A DNA stretch of 64,000 bases from positions 248,001 through 312,000 of the forward strand of contig CALAMI010000007.1 of the NCBI GenBank assembly GCA_937925685.1, read 5' to 3'. Origin of the DNA: Candidatus Binatia bacterium. Its GTDB lineage: Bacteria > Desulfobacterota > Binatia > HRBIN30. The translations under genes and the position numbers were made by a program. The notes below the pieces were generated by a model. That model searched no databases. It worked only from the letters and a program-made list of their open reading frames with translations, and was not told where the DNA came from. Each line of letters begins with the position of its first letter. The first letter of the stretch is position 1. This document shows positions 19,001 through 26,296 of the stretch, piece after piece.

Positions 19001-20221
19001 TCACACAGCTTGCGCGGCAAGGCGCATCTTTTGAGTTGCCAGCTCGAGCTCAGCCGGCCGGATGCATAAAGGGGGCGCCAACCTTACGACGGTGTCGCAG
19101 TGCAGCGTCCAATTCACAATCAGGCCGAGCTCTAAACAACGGGCCGTGAAGCGACGAGTAAAGTCTGCACTGGCAAACTCGATCCCCACCAAGAGCCCCT
19201 TTCCTCGCACTTCACGCGCGTACGGAGCGAGTTCTTTTGCAAGCTCCCGCCGCCAATCTTCGCCGAGCTCAAGGGCGCGCTCTATGAGTCCCTCGTTTTG
19301 CAACACCTCCAAAGCTGCCAAACCCGCGGCACAACTGAGCGGGTGCCCACCAAAGGTCGTCACATGAGCCAAAGCTGGGTCGTGACTCAAAGTAGCCATC
19401 GCCTCTTCCGGGCCAATGAATGCGCCCAACGGCAGCCCACCTCCCAGCGCCTTCGCCAGAACCAACAGATCCGGAACGACCTCCCAGTGGTTGCAGGCAA
19501 ACAACTTTCCCGTACGGCCGAACCCAGTGAGCACTTCGTCCGAGACCAAGAGGGCACCCACCTCGTGACAGCGGTGGCGCAATGCAGGCAGAAAGTCGTC
19601 CGGGGGAATCCGTACCCCTCCCTCGCTTTGAATGGGTTCTACGAATACAGCCGCAACGTCGTGCCCGATCCGACCGATAGCTTCCACATCCCCAAAAGGG
19701 AGAAAATCCACTATTGGCAGTAAAGGCTCGAACGCTTCACGGTACCTTGGGTTCCCGTTCAAAGACAATGCCCCGAATGTGTCTCCGTGAAACGAGCCCT
19801 GGAACGCCACAAACCGCGGCCGCTCGGTAAATTTGCGGGCGGTTTTCATGGCCCCCTCGATGGCCTCGGCCCCGCTGTTCGAGAAGTACACCACGGAGAG
19901 GTCGCCCGGGCTCAGCGCTGCCAGCTTCTCCGCTAGCAACACCTGTGCTTCCTGAATCATCTCCCCGTACACGGAAACGTGCAGGTGACGGCTCAGTTGC
20001 CGCTCCACCGCAGCCACCACCTGCGGGTGACTGTGGCCGACGTTGGCCACACCCATGCCTGAGAGAAGATCCAAGTATTTCTTCCCTTCGTGGTCGACGA
20101 TCTCACAGCCCGAGGCGGAGCGGACCACGATGCCGAGCGGCGCCGGAGACGTTTGGCATACGTGGCGCAAGAATTTCGCACGCAGCTCTGCGGCCGAGAA
20201 TTCGGACGACGTCACAACCAT
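19001..20221 (-). CDS. Class III (omega) PLP aminotransferase
   Basis: 406 aa. The start is ATG 20221, which overlaps the LuxC-like stop by 10 bp and gives a normal N-terminus; the longer frame overlaps luxC. The PLP Lys is in LAKALGGG (Lys257), the conserved Asp in SDEVLTGFGRTG (Asp228), and the phosphate-cup residues in SNSGAEA. Family members move amino groups between amines and aldehydes or ketones, as in acetylornithine, putrescine and omega-amino acid transaminases. Placement directly after an acyl-CoA reductase suggests amination of the aldehyde made by LuxC, or the reverse. Confidence 0.92.
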   Translation of the reverse strand: MVVTSSEFSAAELRAKFLRHVCQTSPAPLGIVVRSASGCEIVDHEGKKYLDLLSGMGVANVGHSHPQVVAAVERQLSRHLHVSVYGEMIQEAQVLLAEKLAALSPGDLSVVYFSNSGAEAIEGAMKTARKFTERPRFVAFQGSFHGDTFGALSLNGNPRYREAFEPLLPIVDFLPFGDVEAIGRIGHDVAAVFVEPIQSEGGVRIPPDDFLPALRHRCHEVGALLVSDEVLTGFGRTGKLFACNHWEVVPDLLVLAKALGGGLPLGAFIGPEEAMATLSHDPALAHVTTFGGHPLSCAAGLAALEVLQNEGLIERALELGEDWRRELAKELAPYAREVRGKGLLVGIEFASADFTRRFTARCLELGLIVNWTLHCDTVVRLAPPLCIRPAELELATQKMRLAAQAV

Positions 20222-21516
20222 TCCTTGATGCGGTCGCGCCCGCCGGGTCGCCACTCTAAGGAGGGACGTTGCATCGAACCCAAACCAGTCACCCAGTGCA
20301 CTCCCACACTTCGAAGCCAGCGATTCAGGCTTGGCCAACGCTGCGCCGGCGCCGCCATTCCCGCTCCTTCCAAAAGTTCATGGTGAGGAGAAAGAACTGG
20401 TCCAACGTCTTCGATCTCTTCGACCGCCTGCACCCGCAAGCAGCGATGCTGGGGCGTGGGAACAAAGCGGGCCCGAGGCTCGACGGTCACCGTCCAGCTC
20501 AAACCTCCGCGGCTGGCCACAACGTGTATACCAGGTTCCCACTCTGCCTCGTCGCGAAAGGCGCGCACCGCTGCTTGTTCTTCGAGGTTAAGGGTTCGAG
20601 GGGGAAGCTCTACACAAAGGTCCGCCAGTGCTCGAGCCACCATATGCGCAAAGCTCATGACGTCCACATTCCCCCCCTGCTCGACAAACGCGATTTGGGG
20701 GGAGAGGCAGCCGCGTTGATCCCAAAGACTCACGTCGTAGGCTAACGCCCGTGCCCAGCGACGAGCTTCGCTTGGCACACGCAAACACTCGCGTGCCACC
20801 ACCGCAAAGCTCAGCCGCGGACCATAGGCACGCAGCTTTCTGCCCACACGCTTTTGCAGAGCCGACATCGCCTCTTTGCCGCCCATGGCAACGACAACGT
20901 CGGCCTCGGCAAAGACCAGTTGCTCGACCGCCGCCGAGCCACCTTGCCAGCCAATCACGGCTACGGCCCCCGCAAGGTCAGGATCGAGAGCGCGTAAGGA
21001 CTGATGAAACAAATACGGGAACACGGGGTCACCCATCGCCGGCTTCACCACGGTCGCTTGCTTCGCCATCACACCAAGCACCATCGGCACCGCGGCAAGC
21101 GCCGGGATATTGCCCGCCATGACGTGGACGACCAAACGTTGCGGCCACTCCGGGTCGTCCAACACGGCCAGGCTTTCGAACTCGCGCTCGACTAGCCACC
21201 GCATACTACCGGGACTCAGAGCTTCGAGCTGAAACGGCAGCGCATGCGCGATCATTGCAGGGTGAAATCCAGTAGCGGCTGGTAATTGCGCCCGAGCCAT
21301 TTCCATCCACGGAGATTTCGGTTGCAGCCAAGCGTCGACGATGCGCCCCAATCGGTGGATGATTTCGCAAACCGGAATCGACCTAAGTTTTCTTGCGCCT
21401 GCACGCACTTCTTCCAGGATCCGGCCAACCTCCGCTGGTGCCAGTACCACCGGCACTCGATCGCGGTCCTCAACGAGATTTCCCTGGAAGGCGCCCAAGC
21501 TGTGCGACACAACCAA
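20212..21516 (-). CDS. luxC: LuxC-type acyl-CoA/acyl-protein reductase
   Basis: 434 aa NADPH-dependent reductase family that converts an activated acyl group to an aldehyde. The catalytic Cys270 lies in DQRGCLSPQ, matching the LuxC active site DQxxCLSPQ. The aldehyde-dehydrogenase-like core motifs HVMAGNIPALAAVP and VAVIGWQGG are present. The start is TTG 21516 or the in-frame GTG at 21510; no strong ribosome binding site is seen. It sits between a LuxE synthetase and an aminotransferase, with no luciferase luxAB genes next to it, so the aldehyde is not for light production. Confidence 0.9.
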   Translation of the reverse strand: MVVSHSLGAFQGNLVEDRDRVPVVLAPAEVGRILEEVRAGARKLRSIPVCEIIHRLGRIVDAWLQPKSPWMEMARAQLPAATGFHPAMIAHALPFQLEALSPGSMRWLVEREFESLAVLDDPEWPQRLVVHVMAGNIPALAAVPMVLGVMAKQATVVKPAMGDPVFPYLFHQSLRALDPDLAGAVAVIGWQGGSAAVEQLVFAEADVVVAMGGKEAMSALQKRVGRKLRAYGPRLSFAVVARECLRVPSEARRWARALAYDVSLWDQRGCLSPQIAFVEQGGNVDVMSFAHMVARALADLCVELPPRTLNLEEQAAVRAFRDEAEWEPGIHVVASRGGLSWTVTVEPRARFVPTPQHRCLRVQAVEEIEDVGPVLSPHHELLEGAGMAAPAQRWPSLNRWLRSVGVHWVTGLGSMQRPSLEWRPGGRDRIKEWL

Positions 21517-21558
21517 AGTCTATCGCGCCAAGGAACCCCGATCCAGAAGACTGTTTTC

Positions 21559-22629
21559 TCATCGGGCAACGAAATCAGCCAAAGCGAGCGAACAACCCCT
21601 GAGCTCCGCCTGTGCGGCGCGGCCGAGCACTTCCAGGCCGCCGTCCGTAAGCCGGCCCAAATCTTCTGTGAGAACCGCTACCGCAGATCCCGCGTTGGCC
21701 AAATCCACGTGGCAAAGCAAACCCACCTGGCCGCTAGGCAGGTCGGACAAAGTTGCGGGATCCAGCACCCGAGTGCGGAGCCACGGCGGCGCCTGTTTTC
21801 GCCGCGGCGCAAACACGCCGGCCACGCGGTTGGCGATGACATTATCGAAGTACTGCGAGGACAATTCGCTCATTCCGTATTCGTTCACCACGAAATAACC
21901 AGGGATGGCTAACGTGCTCCAGGTCGCATGAAGCAATCCTTTGCGGGAAAGCGGGTGCGGGGCACCTTTGTCGCCTCCGGTATCCATCAGGCGGCTGCCG
22001 TGGGGCAGCCGAACGCTCCAACGTTCGGCCCGGCAAAAATCGAGAAAGCGGATCCACGCTCCAGTTGTAGTCATGAGGCACACCGGCTCACCCGAGCATG
22101 CCGCTTGTTCCAAAGCCAACTGCAAGCCGCGGAAGTCCAACGTTTCCTGGCGAGCAAATGTAGCCGAGTCACTCGTGCCAAAAACCTCCTGGGCCCAGGA
22201 AATCATTTGCGCCAACGAGGAGTGCGGCCATTCCACCGCCGACGGCACCAGAGAGTAAATCCGCATGGCTTCGACGTCCGGGAAGAGGAACGCTCGCATT
22301 GCGCGAACTGCTGACTCTCGGTACAGGCGCAAGTCGGGCATGGCGTGTCGGCTACGGTGCTCACGGCCACGCGTCGTCCCGCTGCTCCAAAAGACCCGCT
22401 CTGGCGCAGCGCAGCATAACCGTTCGTGCCGGAAGGCTGCCGTTGGCACAGCGGGGATTTCCTGCCAGTGGCGCAGGCGTTGCACTTGCAACCCGCGTCG
22501 GTTGCACCACTGCTGGATCGCCGGAATATGTTCGTACTGATGCAAGAAAACCCGCACCGCTAACTCGGAAAAGGCAGCTTCGTAGGGAGAAGCCAAAAAC
22601 TGCAAAACTTCCTCGTGAACCCGATGCAT
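21559..22629 (-). CDS. luxE: LuxE-type acyl-protein synthetase
   Basis: 356 aa AMP-forming acyl activator. The adenylation motif SSGTTRG is at residues 82-88, and a late motif VNEYGMSELSSQYFD is typical of LuxE and related adenylating enzymes. In Lux systems LuxE activates a fatty acid and passes it to LuxC. The ATG at 22629 lies 6 bases after the trmL stop, and luxC follows after 42 bases. Together LuxE and LuxC can reduce a free carboxylic acid to an aldehyde. An aryl or other carboxylate substrate is possible. Confidence 0.88.
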   Translation of the reverse strand: MHRVHEEVLQFLASPYEAAFSELAVRVFLHQYEHIPAIQQWCNRRGLQVQRLRHWQEIPAVPTAAFRHERLCCAAPERVFWSSGTTRGREHRSRHAMPDLRLYRESAVRAMRAFLFPDVEAMRIYSLVPSAVEWPHSSLAQMISWAQEVFGTSDSATFARQETLDFRGLQLALEQAACSGEPVCLMTTTGAWIRFLDFCRAERWSVRLPHGSRLMDTGGDKGAPHPLSRKGLLHATWSTLAIPGYFVVNEYGMSELSSQYFDNVIANRVAGVFAPRRKQAPPWLRTRVLDPATLSDLPSGQVGLLCHVDLANAGSAVAVLTEDLGRLTDGGLEVLGRAAQAELRGCSLALADFVAR

Positions 22630-22635
22630 CGCCGC

Positions 22636-23103
22636 TCACGTCCGCAGTTGGCGCAGCGCCTCGTAAACGACAATGGACACGGCATTGGCGAGATTGAGGC
22701 TGCGCACATGAGGGTGGTCAATGGGAATGACGAACATGCGCTCCGAGTATCGCTCGCGGATTTCCTCCGGCAAGCCTCTGGTTTCGCTGCCGAACACGAG
22801 GGCGTCGCCAAGCCGGTACTGGGCAGACCAGTACGGCTGTTTGGACCGCGCTGAAAAGAAAAAGAGCCTGGCATCGCACAGCTCGGCGCTGCACCGTTCC
22901 CAGTTGTCGTGCAAACGCCAGTCGACGTATGGCCAGTAATCCAGCCCTGCACGTTTCAGGTAGCGGTCTTCCAAGGAAAAACCCAAGGGTCGCACCAAGT
23001 GCAAGCGGCAGTAAGTGGCGGCACACAGGCGTGCGATGCTGCCTGTGTTTTGTGGAATTTCGGGAGCCACCAGCACCACGTGCAATGCCGGCCGCTCACT
23101 CAT
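22636..23103 (-). CDS. trmL: tRNA (cytidine34-2'-O)-methyltransferase
   Basis: 155 aa SPOUT-family enzyme that methylates the wobble base of tRNA-Leu. ATG 23103 gives the family N-terminus ALHVVLVAPEIPQNTGSIAR; the longer frame overlaps the upstream gene. SPOUT motifs 2 and 3 are present (LVFGSETRGLP and IPIDHPHVRSLNLANAVSI), forming the trefoil-knot SAM site. Start and upstream stop overlap by 8 bp, so it is coupled to the DUF1285 gene. Length matches E. coli TrmL. Confidence 0.95.
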   Translation of the reverse strand: MSERPALHVVLVAPEIPQNTGSIARLCAATYCRLHLVRPLGFSLEDRYLKRAGLDYWPYVDWRLHDNWERCSAELCDARLFFFSARSKQPYWSAQYRLGDALVFGSETRGLPEEIRERYSERMFVIPIDHPHVRSLNLANAVSIVVYEALRQLRT

Positions 23104-23560
23104 AGCGAATGGGATAGTGCCCTTCGCCGACATGAAGGCACCACTGCTCGTCGTGTTCCTCGAGGTAGGGAACGAGATCCGCTTGTGCGGAACGCAAAAA
23201 ACGCGCACGCTCTTGCCCCTTCTTGACCCAACAAACGACCACGCCATCCGCCCCGACGGTGAGGCTTACCGGATCGAGGGTCTCGATGGAGTCGTCGTTC
23301 AGCCGCACCTGTAGTCGGCCGTCAGACACCGGTAGGATCGCCGTCACCACGTACGGGGTGTCTTCCACCTCGACGTCGGCGTGAAAACGTTCATCGAACC
23401 AGATCTCGTACCCATCGCCGCCGGGCTTGCGCCGCAAATAGCGGGTGAAAAAGCGAGCGAGTCTCTCGTGGGTCACTGGTTCGTCACCTGCGTACCAGCG
23501 GCCGTCCTTACGAAAAACCAGCTTAGCCGACGGAATCGCCCAGAATCCCGCGCCCACCAT
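23096..23560 (-). CDS. DUF1285 family protein
   Basis: 154 aa cytosolic protein of unknown function. Family features are an N-terminal FRKDGRWYAGDEPV segment, then RFFTRYLRRKPGGDGYEIW, then VEVEDTPYVVTAI. This order is typical of DUF1285. The operon position between dtd and trmL suggests housekeeping expression but gives no specific role. Confidence 0.75.
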   Translation of the reverse strand: MVGAGFWAIPSAKLVFRKDGRWYAGDEPVTHERLARFFTRYLRRKPGGDGYEIWFDERFHADVEVEDTPYVVTAILPVSDGRLQVRLNDDSIETLDPVSLTVGADGVVVCWVKKGQERARFLRSAQADLVPYLEEHDEQWCLHVGEGHYPIRYE

Positions 23561-23571
23561 GGAAGCGGGAT

Positions 23572-24018
23572 TTATCGTTTTGGCGAGTCGATCACAATGG
23601 TGACAGGGCCGTCGTTAACCAGTTCCACCTCCATGCGAGCCCCAAACTCACCGGTGGCACAAAGCAAACCAGCCCCACGCACAAGCGAGGTGAAATACTC
23701 GTAAAGGTGGCGCGCCTGCTCCGGGGGTGCGGCCTCGGAAAACGACGGCCTTCGCCCCTTCGCCACCTCGGCCAGGAGCGTGAACTGCGAAACCACGAGC
23801 ACCTGCCCACCCACATCGCGCACCGAACGATCGAATTTGCCGCAATCGTTCGGGAAAATGCGGAGGTGCAGAGTCTTATCGCAAAGCCAACGGGCGTCGT
23901 CCTCGGTATCCGACACACCGACGCCCAACAACACCAGTAGTCCAGGGCCAATAGCCCCGACCACGCGGCCGTCGACGCGAACGCAAGCGCGGCTTACGCG
24001 CTGAACCACGGCCCGCAT
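23572..24018 (-). CDS. dtd: D-aminoacyl-tRNA deacylase
   Basis: 148 aa enzyme that hydrolyses D-aminoacyl-tRNA (and Gly-tRNA-Ala), protecting translation from mischarged tRNA. The two active-site motifs SQFTL and NDGPVT (family NxGPVT) are both present. The N-terminus [17 protein letters not shown] is canonical. It lies 11 bases before the DUF1285 gene and 12 bases after the hyperacidic small ORF. Confidence 0.97.
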   Translation of the reverse strand: MRAVVQRVSRACVRVDGRVVGAIGPGLLVLLGVGVSDTEDDARWLCDKTLHLRIFPNDCGKFDRSVRDVGGQVLVVSQFTLLAEVAKGRRPSFSEAAPPEQARHLYEYFTSLVRGAGLLCATGEFGARMEVELVNDGPVTIVIDSPKR

Positions 24019-24030
24019 CAGCCAGCGGGG

Positions 24031-24198
24031 TCAATAATCCTCTTCTTCGTCTTCCTCGTCCTCTTCCCAGTCTTCCTCGTCGAGGTCAAAATCCTCGTCT
24101 TCCTCATCCCACTCCTCGTCCCAATCTTCCTCCTCTTCCTCCTCCCACTCCTCTTCTTCTTCTTCCTCGCGTCGTTTGGCCCACCATTGTTGATCCAT
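24031..24198 (-). CDS. Hyperacidic 55-residue protein with spaced Trp
   Basis: A small gene with an excellent ribosome binding site: AAGGAGG, 4 bases before ATG 24198. It starts MDQQWWAKRRE and ends EEEDY. Of 55 residues 27 are Glu and 12 Asp, with Trp at 5, 6, 18, 26, 30 and 44 and a short basic patch (KRR, 8-10). On the plus strand it appears as a CTC/TTC-rich repeat-like tract. It is the first gene of the minus operon, 12 bases before dtd. No function is known to me; a protein-binding or nucleic-acid-mimic role is possible but speculative. Confidence 0.75.
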   Translation of the reverse strand: MDQQWWAKRREEEEEEEWEEEEEEDWDEEWDEEDEDFDLDEEDWEEDEEDEEEDY

Positions 24199-24602
24199 GA
24201 TTCCTCCTTGCGCTGGCCACGCTCAAGTGCCCCAGCGACTAACGACAGTGTTCGCTGAAGTCAATTACCGCACAAGTGCCCTGCCCATCTTCCGCACTCT
24301 GGTCGGCTCCTGGGTAGCATACCGCCATCAGGTTGCACACCCGAGCAGCGACAGCAACCTTGTGCGGAGCCATTCCGCTACACCTCTGTGCAGGGATTTC
24401 ACGCCCCCCACTGCTCGCCCACGCAGCTCGTCCAGGCCCGGTCGAGCCTAGGAATCCTTTTGCGAGCGGCGCCTGTCCACACGATTCATGCGACCATTGA
24501 CAACCATCGGGGATCTCCCGTAAACGTGCTGTTCAATCGATCGATTAAAGCAGGGAACAGAGTCCGATGCGCACAGCACTCCAAAGGGTTCGCGAAGAGC
24601 CA
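24199..24602. other. Divergent regulatory region
   Basis: This 400-bp stretch separates the minus-strand operon from the plus-strand TetR operon. It holds the ribosome binding site of the acidic-protein gene, a candidate promoter (TTGACA at 24497-24502 and TAAACG at 24521-24526) and the palindrome described at 24532-24549. I see no gene in it. An alternative TetR start (ATG 24567) would shorten it. Confidence 0.5.
24532..24549. promoter_or_regulatory. Probable TetR operator (AATCGATCGATT core)
   Basis: The 12-bp perfect palindrome AATCGATCGATT at 24535-24546 is extended by two further complementary pairs after one mismatch, giving an 18-bp site. It sits just downstream of a candidate -10 element and upstream of the TetR gene, a classic autorepression geometry. 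Confidence 0.55.
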
Positions 24603-25217
24603 ATGTCCACAAAGGCCCGCATTTTGGCCGCAGCCGAGGAGGTCTTTGCCGCTAAAGGTTTCGCTGGGGCATCGACACGCGAGATTGCGGAAAAGGCCGG
24701 CGTGAATATTTCGAGTTTACACTACCACTGGGAGTCGAAAGAAACGCTTTATTTCGCGGTGTTTCAAGACGTCTACGACCGGATCGTCCAGGTGATCAGG
24801 CTAGCCCTCGAGAACGTACGGCCAACGAAACAACGCCGCAATACCATAGAAATCGTCATGGGCACGTTGTTCGACTTCTTTGCCGATCACCCCAACATCC
24901 CGCAGCTCCTCGTGCGGCGGTTGGTGGAAAACGACGAGGGTCACACGGACATTGAAAAGCGGGTGCTGGTGCCGGCGTGGAACGTGTTCGCGCAATGGAC
25001 GCGCAACTACGGCGCCTTACATCGCAACGAACTCCACGCCAATTTGTTCATGTTGACGATGGAAAGCGTCGTGCTGTTTTTTCTCCTGGATAGTGCCCAC
25101 GTGAAAACTCTCCTCGGTGGGAGTGTGCGCGCACCGGAACTCCGCGCGAAGGTGCGTGATTACATCATCCGCCTCGTGCCTACGATGCTCGGCGTGCGGG
25201 AGCGTAAAGAGCCGTGA
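24603..25217 (+). CDS. TetR family transcriptional regulator
   Basis: 204 aa from ATG 24603 (MSTKARILAAAEEVFAAKG). An upstream in-frame ATG at 24567 is an alternative adding 12 residues. The helix-turn-helix includes STREIAEKAGVNISSLHYHW, close to CerR/AcrR-type repressors. Its stop overlaps the GTG start of the following 2-hydroxyacid dehydrogenase gene. It probably represses its own operon (dehydrogenase, kinase) through the palindrome upstream, and might also affect the divergent operon. Confidence 0.92.
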   Translation: MSTKARILAAAEEVFAAKGFAGASTREIAEKAGVNISSLHYHWESKETLYFAVFQDVYDRIVQVIRLALENVRPTKQRRNTIEIVMGTLFDFFADHPNIPQLLVRRLVENDEGHTDIEKRVLVPAWNVFAQWTRNYGALHRNELHANLFMLTMESVVLFFLLDSAHVKTLLGGSVRAPELRAKVRDYIIRLVPTMLGVRERKEP

Positions 25218-26248
25218 AGGCGTTTGTGACAGCGACATTTCACCCGCGGGAGCTCGAACGCCTACGGTCCTGGATGCCAGTGGACTACCAGGACTGGCGA
25301 CAAGGTGGAAAAATTTATTTTGACGGTGGCGCGTTCGCCCAGCGGATCAACGAGGCTGGGGCTGACATCCTCATCGTCGAGGCCGACTTGGTGCACGACG
25401 ACGTTCTTGAGCATACGAATCTTCGGCTGATTGCCTGCTGCCGAGGTGACCCGATCAACATCGGCCTTGCCAAAGCAACCGCTCTCGGGATCCCAGTTTT
25501 GTACACCCCGGCGCGCAATGCTCGTGCTGTTGCCGAACTGACCATCGCGTACATGTTGGCGCTGGCGCGGCATATCTTTGCGGTGAATGAAGGGTTGAAA
25601 CACGGCACTCTGAGATTTGAACAAACCAGTGACTACCTTGCCGCGTACGAGCGCTACGGTGGCTTCGAACTCGGCTCGGCTACCGTGGGCATCGTGGGAT
25701 TCGGCGCCATTGGTCAGCGGGTGGCGCAGTTGGTGCACGCGTTCGGAGCACGGGTGTTGGCCTACGATCCACACGTGGCCGCAGAGGTGTTTCGCACCAT
25801 GGACGCGGAGCGTTGCGCCTCTCTGGAAGAACTCCTGCCGCAAGTCACCTTTCTTACGTTGCACTGCCCCCTCACTCCGCAAACCTTCGGGCTCATTGGT
25901 GCCCGCGAACTCAGTTTGCTGCCCCGAGGTGCATATTTTCTCAACCTTGCGCGAGCGCAAATTGTCAACGAGGACGCGCTGTTCCAAGCACTGACGACGG
26001 GGCATCTGGCTGGAGCTGCTCTCGACGTATTTACCGAAGAACCCGTGCAACCGGAAAACCGATTCGTGCAGTTGCCCCATGTGTTGGTTTCCCCGCATCT
26101 CGGCGGGGCCACGCGCAACGTGGTGGAACACCAAAGCAAAATGGTCGTGGACGATATCGCTCTCTGGCTTGCCGGGAAACGCCCCCGACACCTCGCCAAT
26201 CCCGACGTCTGGGATCATCCCCGGCGCCAGCAGCCGGTTTCTCCATGA
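25214..26248 (+). CDS. D-isomer 2-hydroxyacid dehydrogenase (phosphoglycerate dehydrogenase-like)
   Basis: 344 aa NAD-dependent oxidoreductase. The Rossmann motif is VGIVGFGAIGQRVA. Catalytic Arg is in CCRGDPINIGL, Glu in LDVFTEEPV, and His in SPHLGGAT. GTG 25214 overlaps the TetR stop. The following FGGY kinase suggests catabolism of a polyol, sugar acid or hydroxy acid. SerA is unlikely: no C-terminal ACT domain is present and the context is not serine biosynthesis. Confidence 0.9.
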   Translation: MKAFVTATFHPRELERLRSWMPVDYQDWRQGGKIYFDGGAFAQRINEAGADILIVEADLVHDDVLEHTNLRLIACCRGDPINIGLAKATALGIPVLYTPARNARAVAELTIAYMLALARHIFAVNEGLKHGTLRFEQTSDYLAAYERYGGFELGSATVGIVGFGAIGQRVAQLVHAFGARVLAYDPHVAAEVFRTMDAERCASLEELLPQVTFLTLHCPLTPQTFGLIGARELSLLPRGAYFLNLARAQIVNEDALFQALTTGHLAGAALDVFTEEPVQPENRFVQLPHVLVSPHLGGATRNVVEHQSKMVVDDIALWLAGKRPRHLANPDVWDHPRRQQPVSP

Positions 26249-26296
26249 CCGCAAATGGGGCTGTCATTCTTCTTTTGCGAACCATAGGCGCAGCCG

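Noticed and set aside
24031-24195. Simple-sequence repeat or CRISPR-like array in the CTC/TTC tract
   Set aside because: There are no repeat units with spacers. The tract is an open frame with a near-perfect ribosome binding site.
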